Part shown: positions 18,286-26,253 of the stretch, one piece after another
Numbering within the stretch: the stretch's first letter is position 1
Layout: every line of letters starts with the position of its first letter
NCBI RefSeq assembly: GCF_003053745.1
Contig: NZ_QAYE01000004.1
Coordinates: 1 to 64,000 of the forward strand
Direction of reading: 5' to 3'
Source: Sphingomonas faeni
GTDB lineage: Bacteria > Pseudomonadota > Alphaproteobacteria > Sphingomonadales > Sphingomonadaceae
Length of the DNA stretch: 64,000 nucleotides
The notes under the pieces: generated by a model
Database searches by the model: none
Seen by the model: the letters and a program-made list of their open reading frames with translations, nothing else
What the model was told of the DNA's origin: nothing
Translations under genes and position numbers: made by a program

Positions 18286-18286
18286 A

Positions 18287-18437
18287 ACCCCTCTCCCCAC
18301 CGGGGAGAGGGAGGGGCCCGCGGGCTCTTGCACGTGGGAGGGTGAGGGGCTTGAGGCTCGGGACACTAATCCCAACAGCCCCTCACCCTCCCGTCGCCAA
18401 GCGGCTCCTCCTTCCCTCTCCCCGCAGGGGAGAGGGA
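18287..18437. repeat. Paired palindromic element, family D-like, between convergent genes
   Basis: Arms CCCCTCTCCCC...GGGGAGAGGGA and complement (CTTCCCTCTCCCC...GGGGAGAGGGA), with an inner inverted GGAGGGTGAGGGGC/GCCCCTCACCCTCC pair. It fills the space between the S1/P1 nuclease and pal stops, where it may act as a bidirectional transcription barrier. Confidence 0.85.
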
Positions 18438-18451
18438 CTGCCGCAACAACC

Positions 18452-18979
18452 CTAGTTCAGCACCACCGTTACCGCGCGACGGTTCGCTGCCCAGCTCTGG
18501 TCGTCCGAGCCCATCGCCACCGGGCGCTCCTTGCCGTAGCTGATCGTCGTCATCCGCGACGACGACACGCCCTTCGCCGCGAGATAGTTCTTGGTCGCGT
18601 TCGCACGGCGATCGCCGAGCGCGAGGTTATACTCACGCGTGCCACGCTCATCGGCATGGCCTTCGATCGTGATGCGCTGGTTCGGGAACTTGGCCAGCCA
18701 CTGCGCCTGGCTGTCGAGGATCGCGCGCGCGGTCGGATCGATGTCGTACATGTCGAGCCCGAAATTCACCGTGTTCGAGCTGACCGAGCGCTGGAAGTCG
18801 GCATCCGACCCTGGCACGATCGCCCCGCCGACATTGCCGTTGTTCATCCCCGCACTCGGATCGACCGCAACGTTGTTGTCGACCGGTGCCGGCGGCAGCA
18901 CGGCGGGGCGCTTCTTCGCGCAACCCGAAACGGCGATCAGTGCGGTGCACGCAAGCAAGATGTTGGAAAGCTTCGACAT
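18452..18979 (-). CDS. pal: Peptidoglycan-associated lipoprotein Pal
   Basis: Outer-membrane lipoprotein that anchors the Tol system to peptidoglycan. The lipobox ends at Cys20 (ALIAVSGC). The OmpA-like domain occupies about residues 70-175 with the peptidoglycan-binding segment EGHADERGTREYNLALGDRR. The ATG at 18979 gives 175 residues, normal for Pal; an in-frame ATG upstream would spoil the signal peptide. Last gene of ybgC-tolQ-tolR-tolA-tolB-pal. Confidence 0.96.
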   Translation of the reverse strand: MSKLSNILLACTALIAVSGCAKKRPAVLPPAPVDNNVAVDPSAGMNNGNVGGAIVPGSDADFQRSVSSNTVNFGLDMYDIDPTARAILDSQAQWLAKFPNQRITIEGHADERGTREYNLALGDRRANATKNYLAAKGVSSSRMTTISYGKERPVAMGSDDQSWAANRRAVTVVLN

Positions 18980-19031
18980 AGATAGTCTCCCGTAGAAAAT
19001 CACGTTTCCCGTTCATGCCCCCATAGCAGGT

Positions 19032-20450
19032 TCAGGGCCGCAGGGGGCCCCATGCCGGATCGGAGCCGTCGAGCGGCGTCGGGATTTTCCGCTCGTTGAC
19101 GCCCGTGAGGTCGACCGACCAGAGATCGGCCTTGCCGCCGCTGCCGCGTCCCGAGCGGTAGAAGTTGATCACGCGACCGTTCGGCGACCAGCTCGGACCC
19201 TCGTCCTGCCAGTCGTTGGTCAGCAATTTCTCGCCGCCGCCGCTCGGGCTCATGATGCCGATCCGGAAGCCGCCACCGAGCTTGGTGAACGCGATCAGGT
19301 CGCCACGCGGGCTCCACACCGGCGTCGCATAGCGCCCGCCGCCGAAGCTGATCCGCTGCTGGTTCGATCCGTCCGCGTTCATCACGTAGATCTGCTGCCC
19401 GCCCGAACGATCGCTCTCGAACACGATCTTCGACCCGTCGGGCGAATAGCTGCCGCCGGTGTCGATCCCCGGCGAGTTGGTCAGCCGCTGCGGGGTCCCT
19501 CCCTGCGACGACACGCGGTATACGTCGGTGTTGCCGCCCTGCGCCATCGAGAACAGGATGTTGCGACCGTCCGGCGAGAAGCGCGGCGCAAACGTCAGGT
19601 TCGCGTTCGCGACCACCAGGCGCTGCTTGCCCGAGCCGATGTCGTAGACATAGATCGCCGGGCGATTGTTGAGATAGCTCATATAGACGATCGACTGCTG
19701 GTTCGGCGCGAACCGCGGGGTCAGCACGATCGACTGGCCGTTGGTCAGGAAGCGGTGATTGGCGCCGTCCTGATCCATGATCGCGAGCCGCTTGATGCGG
19801 TGGCCCTTGGGTCCGGTCTCGGACACGTACACGACGCGGCTGTCGAAATACGCGCCTTCGCCAGTGAGGCGGGTGTAGACCATGTCTGCGCACTTATGCC
19901 CGGCGCGACGCCAGTCCGACGGCGGCACGACGAACCCGGTGCGGGTCAGCTCGGCCTTCGACGACACGTCGTAGAGGTAGCAGCCGACCGTCAGGTTGCC
20001 GTCGCCGTTCGCGCGGATGAAGCCCTGCACCAGCGCCTGCGCGCCGGTGCTGCCCCAGTAGTCGAACCCGGGGGCGGTGACTTCGGGGAAGGTGATCGGA
20101 CGGAGCTGGCCGGGCGACAGCGGCGTGAACAGGCCGGAGTTGCGCAGGTCGTTGGTGACGATGTCGGCGAGCTGGCGGCCGAGCACGTCGGTCTGGCCGG
20201 CGGGTGTCGAGACGACCGCTGCGGTAGGCATGACGGGGATCGCGATCGGCATCGGCGCGGAGATACCGCCGGTGACGTCGACCACGAGTCCGCCGGACTG
20301 ATCGCCTGCGGGGGCTGGCGCGGCCGGATCGGCGGGGGTCTGCTGGGGCGCTGGAACGGGTGCGTCCTGCGCGTACGCTGCACTGCCGGAGACGAACGCG
20401 AGCAACCCAACCGAAGCCAGTACCGCACGAGCTTTACGCCCAACCAACAC
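19032..20450 (-). CDS. tolB: Tol-Pal system beta-propeller protein TolB
   Basis: Periplasmic protein linking Pal and the TolQRA motor. It has an N-terminal TolB domain (DVLGRQLADIVTNDLRNSGLF), then the six-bladed propeller with repeated SPDG/SPNG units (RFSPDGRNILFS, SYSPDGSKIVFESD, SWSPNGRVINFY). The reading frame extends to an ATG at 20627, three bases after tolA, but those ~60 extra residues are encoded by a palindromic element (20457-20559). A good signal peptide (AVLASVGLLAFVSGSAAYAQ) lies downstream of it. I place the start at the GTG at 20450 (472 residues); 20447 (TTG), 20459 (GTG) or 20513 (ATG) are possible. Confidence 0.93.
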   Translation of the reverse strand: MLVGRKARAVLASVGLLAFVSGSAAYAQDAPVPAPQQTPADPAAPAPAGDQSGGLVVDVTGGISAPMPIAIPVMPTAAVVSTPAGQTDVLGRQLADIVTNDLRNSGLFTPLSPGQLRPITFPEVTAPGFDYWGSTGAQALVQGFIRANGDGNLTVGCYLYDVSSKAELTRTGFVVPPSDWRRAGHKCADMVYTRLTGEGAYFDSRVVYVSETGPKGHRIKRLAIMDQDGANHRFLTNGQSIVLTPRFAPNQQSIVYMSYLNNRPAIYVYDIGSGKQRLVVANANLTFAPRFSPDGRNILFSMAQGGNTDVYRVSSQGGTPQRLTNSPGIDTGGSYSPDGSKIVFESDRSGGQQIYVMNADGSNQQRISFGGGRYATPVWSPRGDLIAFTKLGGGFRIGIMSPSGGGEKLLTNDWQDEGPSWSPNGRVINFYRSGRGSGGKADLWSVDLTGVNERKIPTPLDGSDPAWGPLRP

Positions 20451-20456
20451 AGCTTC

Positions 20457-20559
20457 CACCCCGGCGAAGGCCGGGGCCCAGTTGGGGGACGCCGCTGACT
20501 GAGGTCCGCGCATCGTTACATCGACCTTTCCAACTGGGCCCCGGCCTTCGCCGGGGTGG
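20457..20559 (-). repeat. 103-bp paired palindromic element, family A, overlapping the tolB start region
   Basis: Arms CCACCCCGGCGAAGGCCGGG and complement. On the minus strand the inner spacer reads AAAGGTCGATGTAACG then CCTCAGTCAGCGGCGTCCCC, which matches the other three family A copies. It is read in frame by the extended tolB frame (HPGEGRGPVGK ... SPNWAPAFAGV). Confidence 0.93.
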
Positions 20560-20629
20560 CGGTCAAGCTGGGTCAGCGATAGCGGTGAAGGGAAAAACCC
20601 CAGGATCGATCGAGTCATAACGGACATCC

Positions 20630-21667
20630 TCAGCCGGGAAGTTTGTAGCGCAGGCTGAAATTGCTCCAGCCGTTCTGCACGTCATACAGGTCGTCGGGCA
20701 AACCGCGTAGCGGCGAACATCCGACGAAGGTCGCGATCGCCAGATCGTCGACGCGGTCGACATAGCGCCGGTTGTCGTCGTCGACGCCGGCATGACCGCT
20801 GATCGTCGGCCGTGATTTCAGCGTGCCGTCGCGGTTGAGCTTCAGGTTGATCGTCACGCGGATCCGCTCCGCGCCGGGCCCCGGCGTGACCTGGCGGTTG
20901 GCGCAGGGCTGCACCTGCCGCAGGATCGCCGAGCCGATATTCGCCGCCGCCTGTGCGCCGAGCTTGGCGGCCTTGGGCGCTTCCGACTTGCTCGGCGACG
21001 GATCGGCCGACAGACCTTTCAGGAAATTGTCGCCGAGCCGCGAGCCGTGTGGCCGCGAGGTCTTGGCCTCGGCGGTCGAGCCGCTGCCCTTGGTCGAGGA
21101 CGGCTTGGCGGGCTTGGCCGACGACGCGGACGACGATGCCTTCGCGGGCGTGGCGCTCGGTTTCGCCGCAGCCTTGGTCGGCGCGGACTTCGCGGGCGCG
21201 GCCTTGGCGGGTGGCGCCTTCTCGGCCTTGGGCTGTGGCTTCACGACGGGCTTCGGGACCGGCGCGGTCTTTGCGACGGGTTTCGGCGGCGCGGGCTTGG
21301 GTTTGGGCTGAGGCTTCGGCTCGGGTGCCGGTTGCGGTTTGGGCACAGGTTTCGGTGGTGCGGGCTTGGGCTGCGGCGCAGGCGGCACGGGATCGGGCTT
21401 CGGCTCGGGCTCGGCTTCTTCCGGAGCAGGCGGCGCGGCATCCTCGGGCGCACCCTCGTCCGGCGCGACCGATTCGGCCGGCGTCTCGACCGATTGCGGC
21501 GCGGTCGCCTCGAGCGCGACGTCGGGCACTAGGCTCACATCGATCGGCTGCTGCTCGATCTTCTTCGGCAGTTCGGGCGCGCCGAGAAACCCGAGCGACA
21601 GCGCGCCGAACAGCAGGACGTGCCCGACGACAGCGACGCCTAAGCCGATCTTCTCCGAACGGTCCAT
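20630..21667 (-). CDS. tolA: Cell envelope integrity protein TolA
   Basis: 345-residue inner-membrane/periplasmic protein transmitting the TolQR proton-motive force. One N-terminal helix (GLGVAVVGHVLLFGALSLGF), then a long Pro/Lys/Ala-rich spacer (about 85-220, many PKP and PAPKP repeats) and a C-terminal TolA/TonB-like domain with the conserved RVTINLKLNRDGTL strand. The spacer's Pro-Lys content resembles TonB, and annotation pipelines may call it energy transducer TonB. Operon position settles it as TolA. Confidence 0.92.
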   Translation of the reverse strand: MDRSEKIGLGVAVVGHVLLFGALSLGFLGAPELPKKIEQQPIDVSLVPDVALEATAPQSVETPAESVAPDEGAPEDAAPPAPEEAEPEPKPDPVPPAPQPKPAPPKPVPKPQPAPEPKPQPKPKPAPPKPVAKTAPVPKPVVKPQPKAEKAPPAKAAPAKSAPTKAAAKPSATPAKASSSASSAKPAKPSSTKGSGSTAEAKTSRPHGSRLGDNFLKGLSADPSPSKSEAPKAAKLGAQAAANIGSAILRQVQPCANRQVTPGPGAERIRVTINLKLNRDGTLKSRPTISGHAGVDDDNRRYVDRVDDLAIATFVGCSPLRGLPDDLYDVQNGWSNFSLRYKLPG

Positions 21668-21677
21668 CAGCCAGCCA

Positions 21678-22115
21678 TCAGTTCTGGTTACCCTCGACGG
21701 TGACCAGCGCGACGCGGTTCAGACCGGCGCGGTTGAGTTCGCCCATCACGCGCATCACGCGCCCGTAATCGAGCTTCCGGTCCGCGCGCAGGAGCACTTG
21801 CGGCTCGTCGCCGACCGCTCGGCTGGCGGCGATCGCGGCAAGCCGAACCGGCAGCGCATCGTCCGTCACCTGATCCTTGTCGATGAACAGCGCGCCGGTG
21901 CCGTCCATCGAGATCTCGACGGGCTTCTGCTCCTGGTCGAGCGCCTTCGCACGCGCGTCGGGGAGGTTCACCGGGACGCCCGCGGTCATCAGCGGCGCGG
22001 TCACCATGAAGATGATCAGCAGCACCAGCATCACGTCGACCAGCGGCGTAACGTTGATATCCGCCATCGGCGCCCGCCGCCCACGGCCGCGGGAGGAGGG
22101 AAGGTTCATCGCCAT
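21678..22115 (-). CDS. tolR: TolR / ExbD family biopolymer transporter
   Basis: 145 residues: one N-terminal helix in the typical ADINVTPLVDVMLVLLIIFM, which includes the proton-path Asp, then a periplasmic domain. Forms the proton-driven motor with TolQ. ATG at 22115 (22109 also possible). Separated from tolQ by an unusual 182-bp gap filled by a palindromic element. Confidence 0.95.
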   Translation of the reverse strand: MAMNLPSSRGRGRRAPMADINVTPLVDVMLVLLIIFMVTAPLMTAGVPVNLPDARAKALDQEQKPVEISMDGTGALFIDKDQVTDDALPVRLAAIAASRAVGDEPQVLLRADRKLDYGRVMRVMGELNRAGLNRVALVTVEGNQN

Positions 22116-22117
22116 CT

Positions 22118-22288
22118 AAAATCCTCCCCGCACGCGGGGAGGGGGACCAGCGAAGCTGGTGGTGGGGGCGTGCGCCATGCGCTGTGTTGCGTTGGGGGCG
22201 CCTTTCCACAGACGCTGTGCTGCGGGGAAAACCCCCTCCACCACGTCGCTGCGCGTCGCGGTCCCCCTCCCCGTGCCGGGGAGGATTT
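22118..22288. repeat. 171-bp paired palindromic element inserted between tolQ and tolR
   Basis: Outer arms AAATCCTCCCCG...CGGGGAGGGGGACC and their complement GTCCCCCTCCCCG...CGGGGAGGATTT, with an inner TGGTGG/CCACCA pair. Family D-like. It occupies essentially all of the tolQ-tolR spacer, inside an operon whose other spacers are 0-50 nt. Confidence 0.9.
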
Positions 22289-22297
22289 GCGTCGCGC

Positions 22298-22990
22298 TCA
22301 TCGCGAGCCGTCCAGCTGGCGGCTCAACGTCGTGTGGAAACCGTCGGCGAACCGGTTGAGGCTCGCCTCGATCCGGTTGATGCCGTGCGAAAACCGGTTG
22401 TACGCGATCACAGCCGGAATAGCCGCGAACAGGCCGATCGCGGTCGCGAACAACGCCTCCGCGATCCCCGGCGCGACCACCGCCAGCGACGTGTTCTGCG
22501 CGGCCGCGATGCTGGTGAAGCTCCGCATAATACCCCAGACCGTCCCGAACAGCCCGACGAACGGCGCCACCGAGCCGACCGTCGCCAGCACGTTCAGCCG
22601 GTCCGACAGCTTGTCGATCTCGCCCGCGACCGCTGCACCCATCGTGGTCGCCAGTCGCTCGCGCGTGCCGCTCTTGTCGATCGTGCCGCCCGCGGTCGAG
22701 CGCCGCCACTCGGTCACGCCCGCCGCGAACACGCGCGCCGACGGCAGGTCGTTCTCGCCCTCCGCCTTGTAGAAGACGTCGATGTCCTCGGCCTTCCAGA
22801 AATCGCGCTCAAACCGGGTCATGCCCTTGCGCGTCTTGCCGATCCGCCGCCAGAACGCGACGATCAGCGCCCAGGTCCAGATGCTGGCGAGCAGCAGCCC
22901 GATCATCACGCCCTTCACCACCCAGTCGGCCTGGAGGAACAAGTGGATCGGCGACAGCGTCGCGCTATCCATAGTCAACACCGGATTCAT
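22298..22990 (-). CDS. tolQ: TolQ proton-channel protein (MotA/TolQ/ExbB family)
   Basis: 230 residues, three transmembrane helices: one near residues 20-42, then the ExbB/TolQ pair at about 140-165 and 170-195 (VGSVAPFVGLFGTVWGIM and ATAIGLFAAIPAVIAYN). With TolR it powers TolA for outer-membrane constriction at division. The ATG at 22990 overlaps the ybgC stop (ATGA). Confidence 0.95.
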   Translation of the reverse strand: MNPVLTMDSATLSPIHLFLQADWVVKGVMIGLLLASIWTWALIVAFWRRIGKTRKGMTRFERDFWKAEDIDVFYKAEGENDLPSARVFAAGVTEWRRSTAGGTIDKSGTRERLATTMGAAVAGEIDKLSDRLNVLATVGSVAPFVGLFGTVWGIMRSFTSIAAAQNTSLAVVAPGIAEALFATAIGLFAAIPAVIAYNRFSHGINRIEASLNRFADGFHTTLSRQLDGSR

Positions 22991-23445
22991 GCTTCCCCCT
23001 GCCAGACTAGGCGTTCGTAGATATCGATCCATGCGCGTGGCTGGCGGCGTGGGCGACCGTTGGGAGCGACCAATGCCGCCACAATGTCCGCCTCGGCCAA
23101 GACAACCCCGTCGCGCATGACCCTTTGATGAATGGTGACCCCGGCCGAGCGGACACGGCGTATTCGCGAGACGACCAGCAAGGCGTCGTCGAGCTTCGCC
23201 GGTGCGGCATAGCGGATGGCGACGCTGGCGATCGCGTAGGAGCCCTCGCCCGCCTCGAACGTCGCGCGCTGGTCGATCCCGCCGAGCCGCAGCATGTCGG
23301 AGCGTGCACGTTCCATGTAGCGCAGGTAATTGGCGTGATAGACCGCGCCCGACAGATCGGTGTCCTCGAAATAGACGCGCACCGGAAACCGGTGCTCGCG
23401 CCCTTCGAAGCGGCCTTCCGCCGGACGATCTGAAACCTCAGCCAT
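22987..23445 (-). CDS. ybgC: Acyl-CoA thioesterase YbgC (Tol-Pal operon)
   Basis: Hotdog-fold thioesterase, first gene of the tol-pal operon as in most proteobacteria. The catalytic motif is clear: YFEDTDLSGAVYHANYLRYM (Asp nucleophile region plus HANY). Start at the ATG at 23445 gives 152 residues; the frame also has an ATG at 23499 giving 18 more residues. Overlaps tolQ by 4 nt. Confidence 0.93.
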   Translation of the reverse strand: MAEVSDRPAEGRFEGREHRFPVRVYFEDTDLSGAVYHANYLRYMERARSDMLRLGGIDQRATFEAGEGSYAIASVAIRYAAPAKLDDALLVVSRIRRVRSAGVTIHQRVMRDGVVLAEADIVAALVAPNGRPRRQPRAWIDIYERLVWQGEA

Positions 23446-23562
23446 TCCCGCGGCTGTTAACCCAGTCTTTGCAGGTAAGCCAAGCTTTGCCTTCACCATG
23501 TCGGCACTGGTCGGGGGCAGGCGAGCGGCGTACGCCGGCAGGGTTCAACGCAGGAGACTCGC

Positions 23563-23967
23563 ATGGCCGATCGTCCCACCAGCGGAATCACACCGTTCCT
23601 CGTCATCCGCAACCAGCGGGGACGCGAGTCGCTCGCGTTCTACGAGGCTGCATTCGCCGCGGAGATCGTCGAGACGAACGTCGCCGACGACGGCGTCCGG
23701 CTGATGCAGGCCAGCCTGCGAATCAACGGCGGCTGGCTGATGCTGTGCGACGAGTTCCCGGAATGGCGCGGTCATGCCGAGCCTGAACCTGCCGGCATTA
23801 CGCTACATCTCCAGGTCGACGATACCGACGCCTGGGTGGACCGCGCGGTGGCAGCGGGAGCGGTCGTGACGATGCCCGTCGCTGACCAGTTCTGGGGCGA
23901 TCGCTACGGCCAGGTGCGCGATCCGTTCGGCCATAGCTGGTCGGTCGGATCGCCCATCAAGGCCTGA
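23563..23967 (+). CDS. VOC family protein (PhnB/glyoxalase-like)
   Basis: 134 residues, a single vicinal-oxygen-chelate domain of the PhnB-like type: ITPFLVIRNQRGRESLAFYE at the start and DQFWGDRYGQVRDPFGHSWS at the end. Such proteins may bind antibiotics or metals or be glyoxalase-like; the function here is unknown. ATG at 23563 follows AGGAGACTCGC. Confidence 0.9.
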   Translation: MADRPTSGITPFLVIRNQRGRESLAFYEAAFAAEIVETNVADDGVRLMQASLRINGGWLMLCDEFPEWRGHAEPEPAGITLHLQVDDTDAWVDRAVAAGAVVTMPVADQFWGDRYGQVRDPFGHSWSVGSPIKA

Positions 23968-23972
23968 TCAGC

Positions 23973-24731
23973 CTACTGAAAAACGCTGGGGTCCAGCTTC
24001 AGGCGAGGCTGCGCGGGTGGCACCGGCTGCGAGATCGGCTGGAGCCGCGCCTGCGTGACCGTCTGCACCGGCATGTTCGACGCATATTGGCGCGAGACCA
24101 TCAGCTGCGGTTGAACCGGACGCACGGTGCGACCGCGCCACGCGTCGACCGCACGGTAGAAATCGGTGAACGGCCGCTCGAGCACAGGGAGATTCTGTGC
24201 AGCGAAAGCAGGCAATGCCTCGGCCGTCAGACCGGCGCTCTGCGCGAGAACCGTCTGCGCCGCGGCGCAGAAGTCGTCGCGTGCGGGCGACTGCGAGAAG
24301 AAGTTGTAGAGGCGCGTCATCGAATCGTCGTAGCGATCCTGCCAGTCGCCGCCGCCCGACTTGTACTCGCTGGCATAGGTCGCCTCGGCCTTGGCGAGCA
24401 CCGGCTTCTGCGCCGACAGCAACGCGTTGTAACCCGCGACGATCGTCAATTCCTGCGGCCCGCGACACGCCAGCGCGGCGACGTTCAGCGCGGCACGGAG
24501 GTGCCAAACCTTGGCGGACGTCGTCAGGTTGCGATTCGGCGTCGGATACGTGCCGTCGGCCAGCGCGACCGGGATGACGATGGTCGGCGACGCGCCCTTC
24601 GGCATCACCGGGGCAGGCACCGGCACCATGATGACGGGCGGTGCAACGGCAGCCACGGTCCGTGGTTTCTGTGCGCAGCCGGCCAGCAGGCCTAGCGCGG
24701 TAACGGACAGCAAAGCAAACCGACGACTCAT
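23973..24731 (-). CDS. Putative lipoprotein of unknown function
   Basis: 252 residues from the ATG at 24731. The signal peptide has a lipobox ending at Cys19 (LGLLAGC). The mature part opens with a Pro/Val-rich linker, then a domain with YNALLSAQKPVLAKAEATY and two cysteines (ALACRGP, DDFCAAA) that might form a disulphide. I do not recognise the family. It converges with the VOC gene, 5 nt apart. Confidence 0.75.
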   Translation of the reverse strand: MSRRFALLSVTALGLLAGCAQKPRTVAAVAPPVIMVPVPAPVMPKGASPTIVIPVALADGTYPTPNRNLTTSAKVWHLRAALNVAALACRGPQELTIVAGYNALLSAQKPVLAKAEATYASEYKSGGGDWQDRYDDSMTRLYNFFSQSPARDDFCAAAQTVLAQSAGLTAEALPAFAAQNLPVLERPFTDFYRAVDAWRGRTVRPVQPQLMVSRQYASNMPVQTVTQARLQPISQPVPPAQPRLKLDPSVFQ

Positions 24732-24893
24732 CGCAACACCTCGTAACGTCCCCCGACGGGACACTCTATGCACGGGTTAGGTTAACGAGACGTAAGCCGT
24801 ACGCGCTTTGCGGCGAGTGGAGAGGGGATGAGGTTGGGGGTTGGCGGTGTGCTGCTTCGGCGCCGTGCGGCGTTAAGCCGCCCCACCACTCCA

Positions 24894-24996
24894 CCACCCC
24901 GGCGGAGGCCGGGGCCCAGTTGGAAAGGTTGCAGTAACGGAGCGCGACCTCAGTCAGCGACGTCCCCCAACTGGGCCCCGGCCTCCGCCGGGGTGG
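24894..24996 (+). repeat. 103-bp paired palindromic element, family A
   Basis: Arms CCACCCCGGCGGAGGCCGGG and complement. Spacer AAAGGTTGCAGTAACGGAGC then CCTCAGTCAGCGACGTCCCC, colinear with the other family A copies. It lies with a family D element in the 447-bp gap 24732-25178, which holds no credible gene. Confidence 0.93.
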
Positions 24997-25047
24997 TACT
25001 AGGAAGACGCCCGTGCATCACCACTGAGCAGAAGTCGCCGCCGTCTC

Positions 25048-25174
25048 AATCCTCCCCCGCCAGGGGGAGGTGGCGCCGCAGGTGACGGAGGGGGAGGACA
25101 CGGAACAGACGTTTCGTCACCCTCCCCCACCGTCAGGCAAGAGCCTGCCACCTCCCCCTTGCGGGGGAGGATCG
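25048..25174. repeat. 127-bp paired palindromic element, family D
   Basis: Arms AATCCTCCCCC...GGGGGAGGTGG and CCACCTCCCCC...GGGGGAGGATCG. It is the inverted near-copy of 11790-11915, spacer included. It sits at the 3' end of the nitronate monooxygenase gene. Confidence 0.9.
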
Positions 25175-25178
25175 AGCG

Positions 25179-26198
25179 TTAAACCGCGCGCGCTTCCAGC
25201 GCCGCGGCCGCCTGCGCCATCAGCCCGCCGATGATGTCCGCGACCGGCTCCTCGCGCTTGACCATGCCGACCGACTGGCCCGCCATCACCGAGCCATGCT
25301 CGACATCGCCGTCGATCACCGCGCGACGCAGCGCACCCGCCCAGTAATGCTCGATCTGCAACTGCGCCTCGGCCATCTCGACGACACCGCCATCGAGATG
25401 CCCGGCGACCTCGCGCTGCTTGGCCGTGAACAACTCGCTCGACGCGTTCTTCAGCGCGCGCACCGGGATCACCGGAAGCCGCGCATCGATCTGCACGCTG
25501 GCGATCGCATCGCGTGCCGACGCCCGGATGAACGCCTTCTTGAAATTGGCGTGTGCGATCGACTCGGTCGCACACACGAACAGCGTGCCGAGCTGGACGC
25601 CCGCCGCGCCCATGTCGAGATACCCTGCTATCGCCTCGCCGCGACCGATTCCGCCCGCGACGAACACCGGCACCTGCTCGGCGATCTCGGGCAGCATTTC
25701 CTGCGCCAGCACGCTGGTCGAGACCGGACCGATATGCCCACCGGCCTCCATCCCCTCGATCACCAGTGCATCGACGCCCGAACGAATCAGCTTCTTCGCC
25801 AGCGCCAGTGCGGGCGAGAACGCGATCAGCTTGGCGCTCGTCTCCTTGATCGCCTCGATGCTGCCCTTCGGCGGCAGGCCACCGGCGAGCACGACATGGC
25901 CGACCTTATGCTTGGCGCAGACCGCGATTAGCTCGAACAGATCGGGGTGCATCGTGATCAAGTTCACGCCGAACGGCTTGTCGGTCATCGCCTTGGTCGC
26001 GGCGATCTCGGTATCGAGCAGCGCGGGCGTCATCGCGCCGCACGCGATCACGCCGAACCCGCCCGCGTTGGAGATCGCCGACACGAGATGCCGCTCGCTC
26101 ACCCAGGACATCGCGCCGCCGAGAATCGCGACCTCCGACCCGAGGAACGCGGCGCCACGCGCCATCCGGCGTTGCAGCCGCTCAGTACCGATCGTCAT
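25179..26198 (-). CDS. NAD(P)H-dependent flavin oxidoreductase / nitronate monooxygenase
   Basis: FMN-dependent TIM-barrel enzyme, 339 residues, class I/II nitronate monooxygenase (2-nitropropane dioxygenase) family. Recognisable blocks are EVAILGGAMSWVSERHLVSA, VIEGMEAGGHIGP and PVFVAGGIGRGEAIAGYLDMGAAGVQLGT (phosphate-binding loop). It probably detoxifies propionate-3-nitronate-type compounds, but members also act as enoyl-ACP reductases (FabK-like). Start ATG 26198. Confidence 0.9.
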   Translation of the reverse strand: MTIGTERLQRRMARGAAFLGSEVAILGGAMSWVSERHLVSAISNAGGFGVIACGAMTPALLDTEIAATKAMTDKPFGVNLITMHPDLFELIAVCAKHKVGHVVLAGGLPPKGSIEAIKETSAKLIAFSPALALAKKLIRSGVDALVIEGMEAGGHIGPVSTSVLAQEMLPEIAEQVPVFVAGGIGRGEAIAGYLDMGAAGVQLGTLFVCATESIAHANFKKAFIRASARDAIASVQIDARLPVIPVRALKNASSELFTAKQREVAGHLDGGVVEMAEAQLQIEHYWAGALRRAVIDGDVEHGSVMAGQSVGMVKREEPVADIIGGLMAQAAAALEARAV

Positions 26199-26253
26199 GC
26201 ATCCATCCCCGTCGTCCCGGCGCCTGCCGGGATCATGTCGTTATCTATCAAGC

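Noticed and set aside
24732..25178. Short frames in the 447-bp gap after the lipoprotein
   Set aside because: They are translations of two palindromic elements (family A and D), which explain the whole gap.
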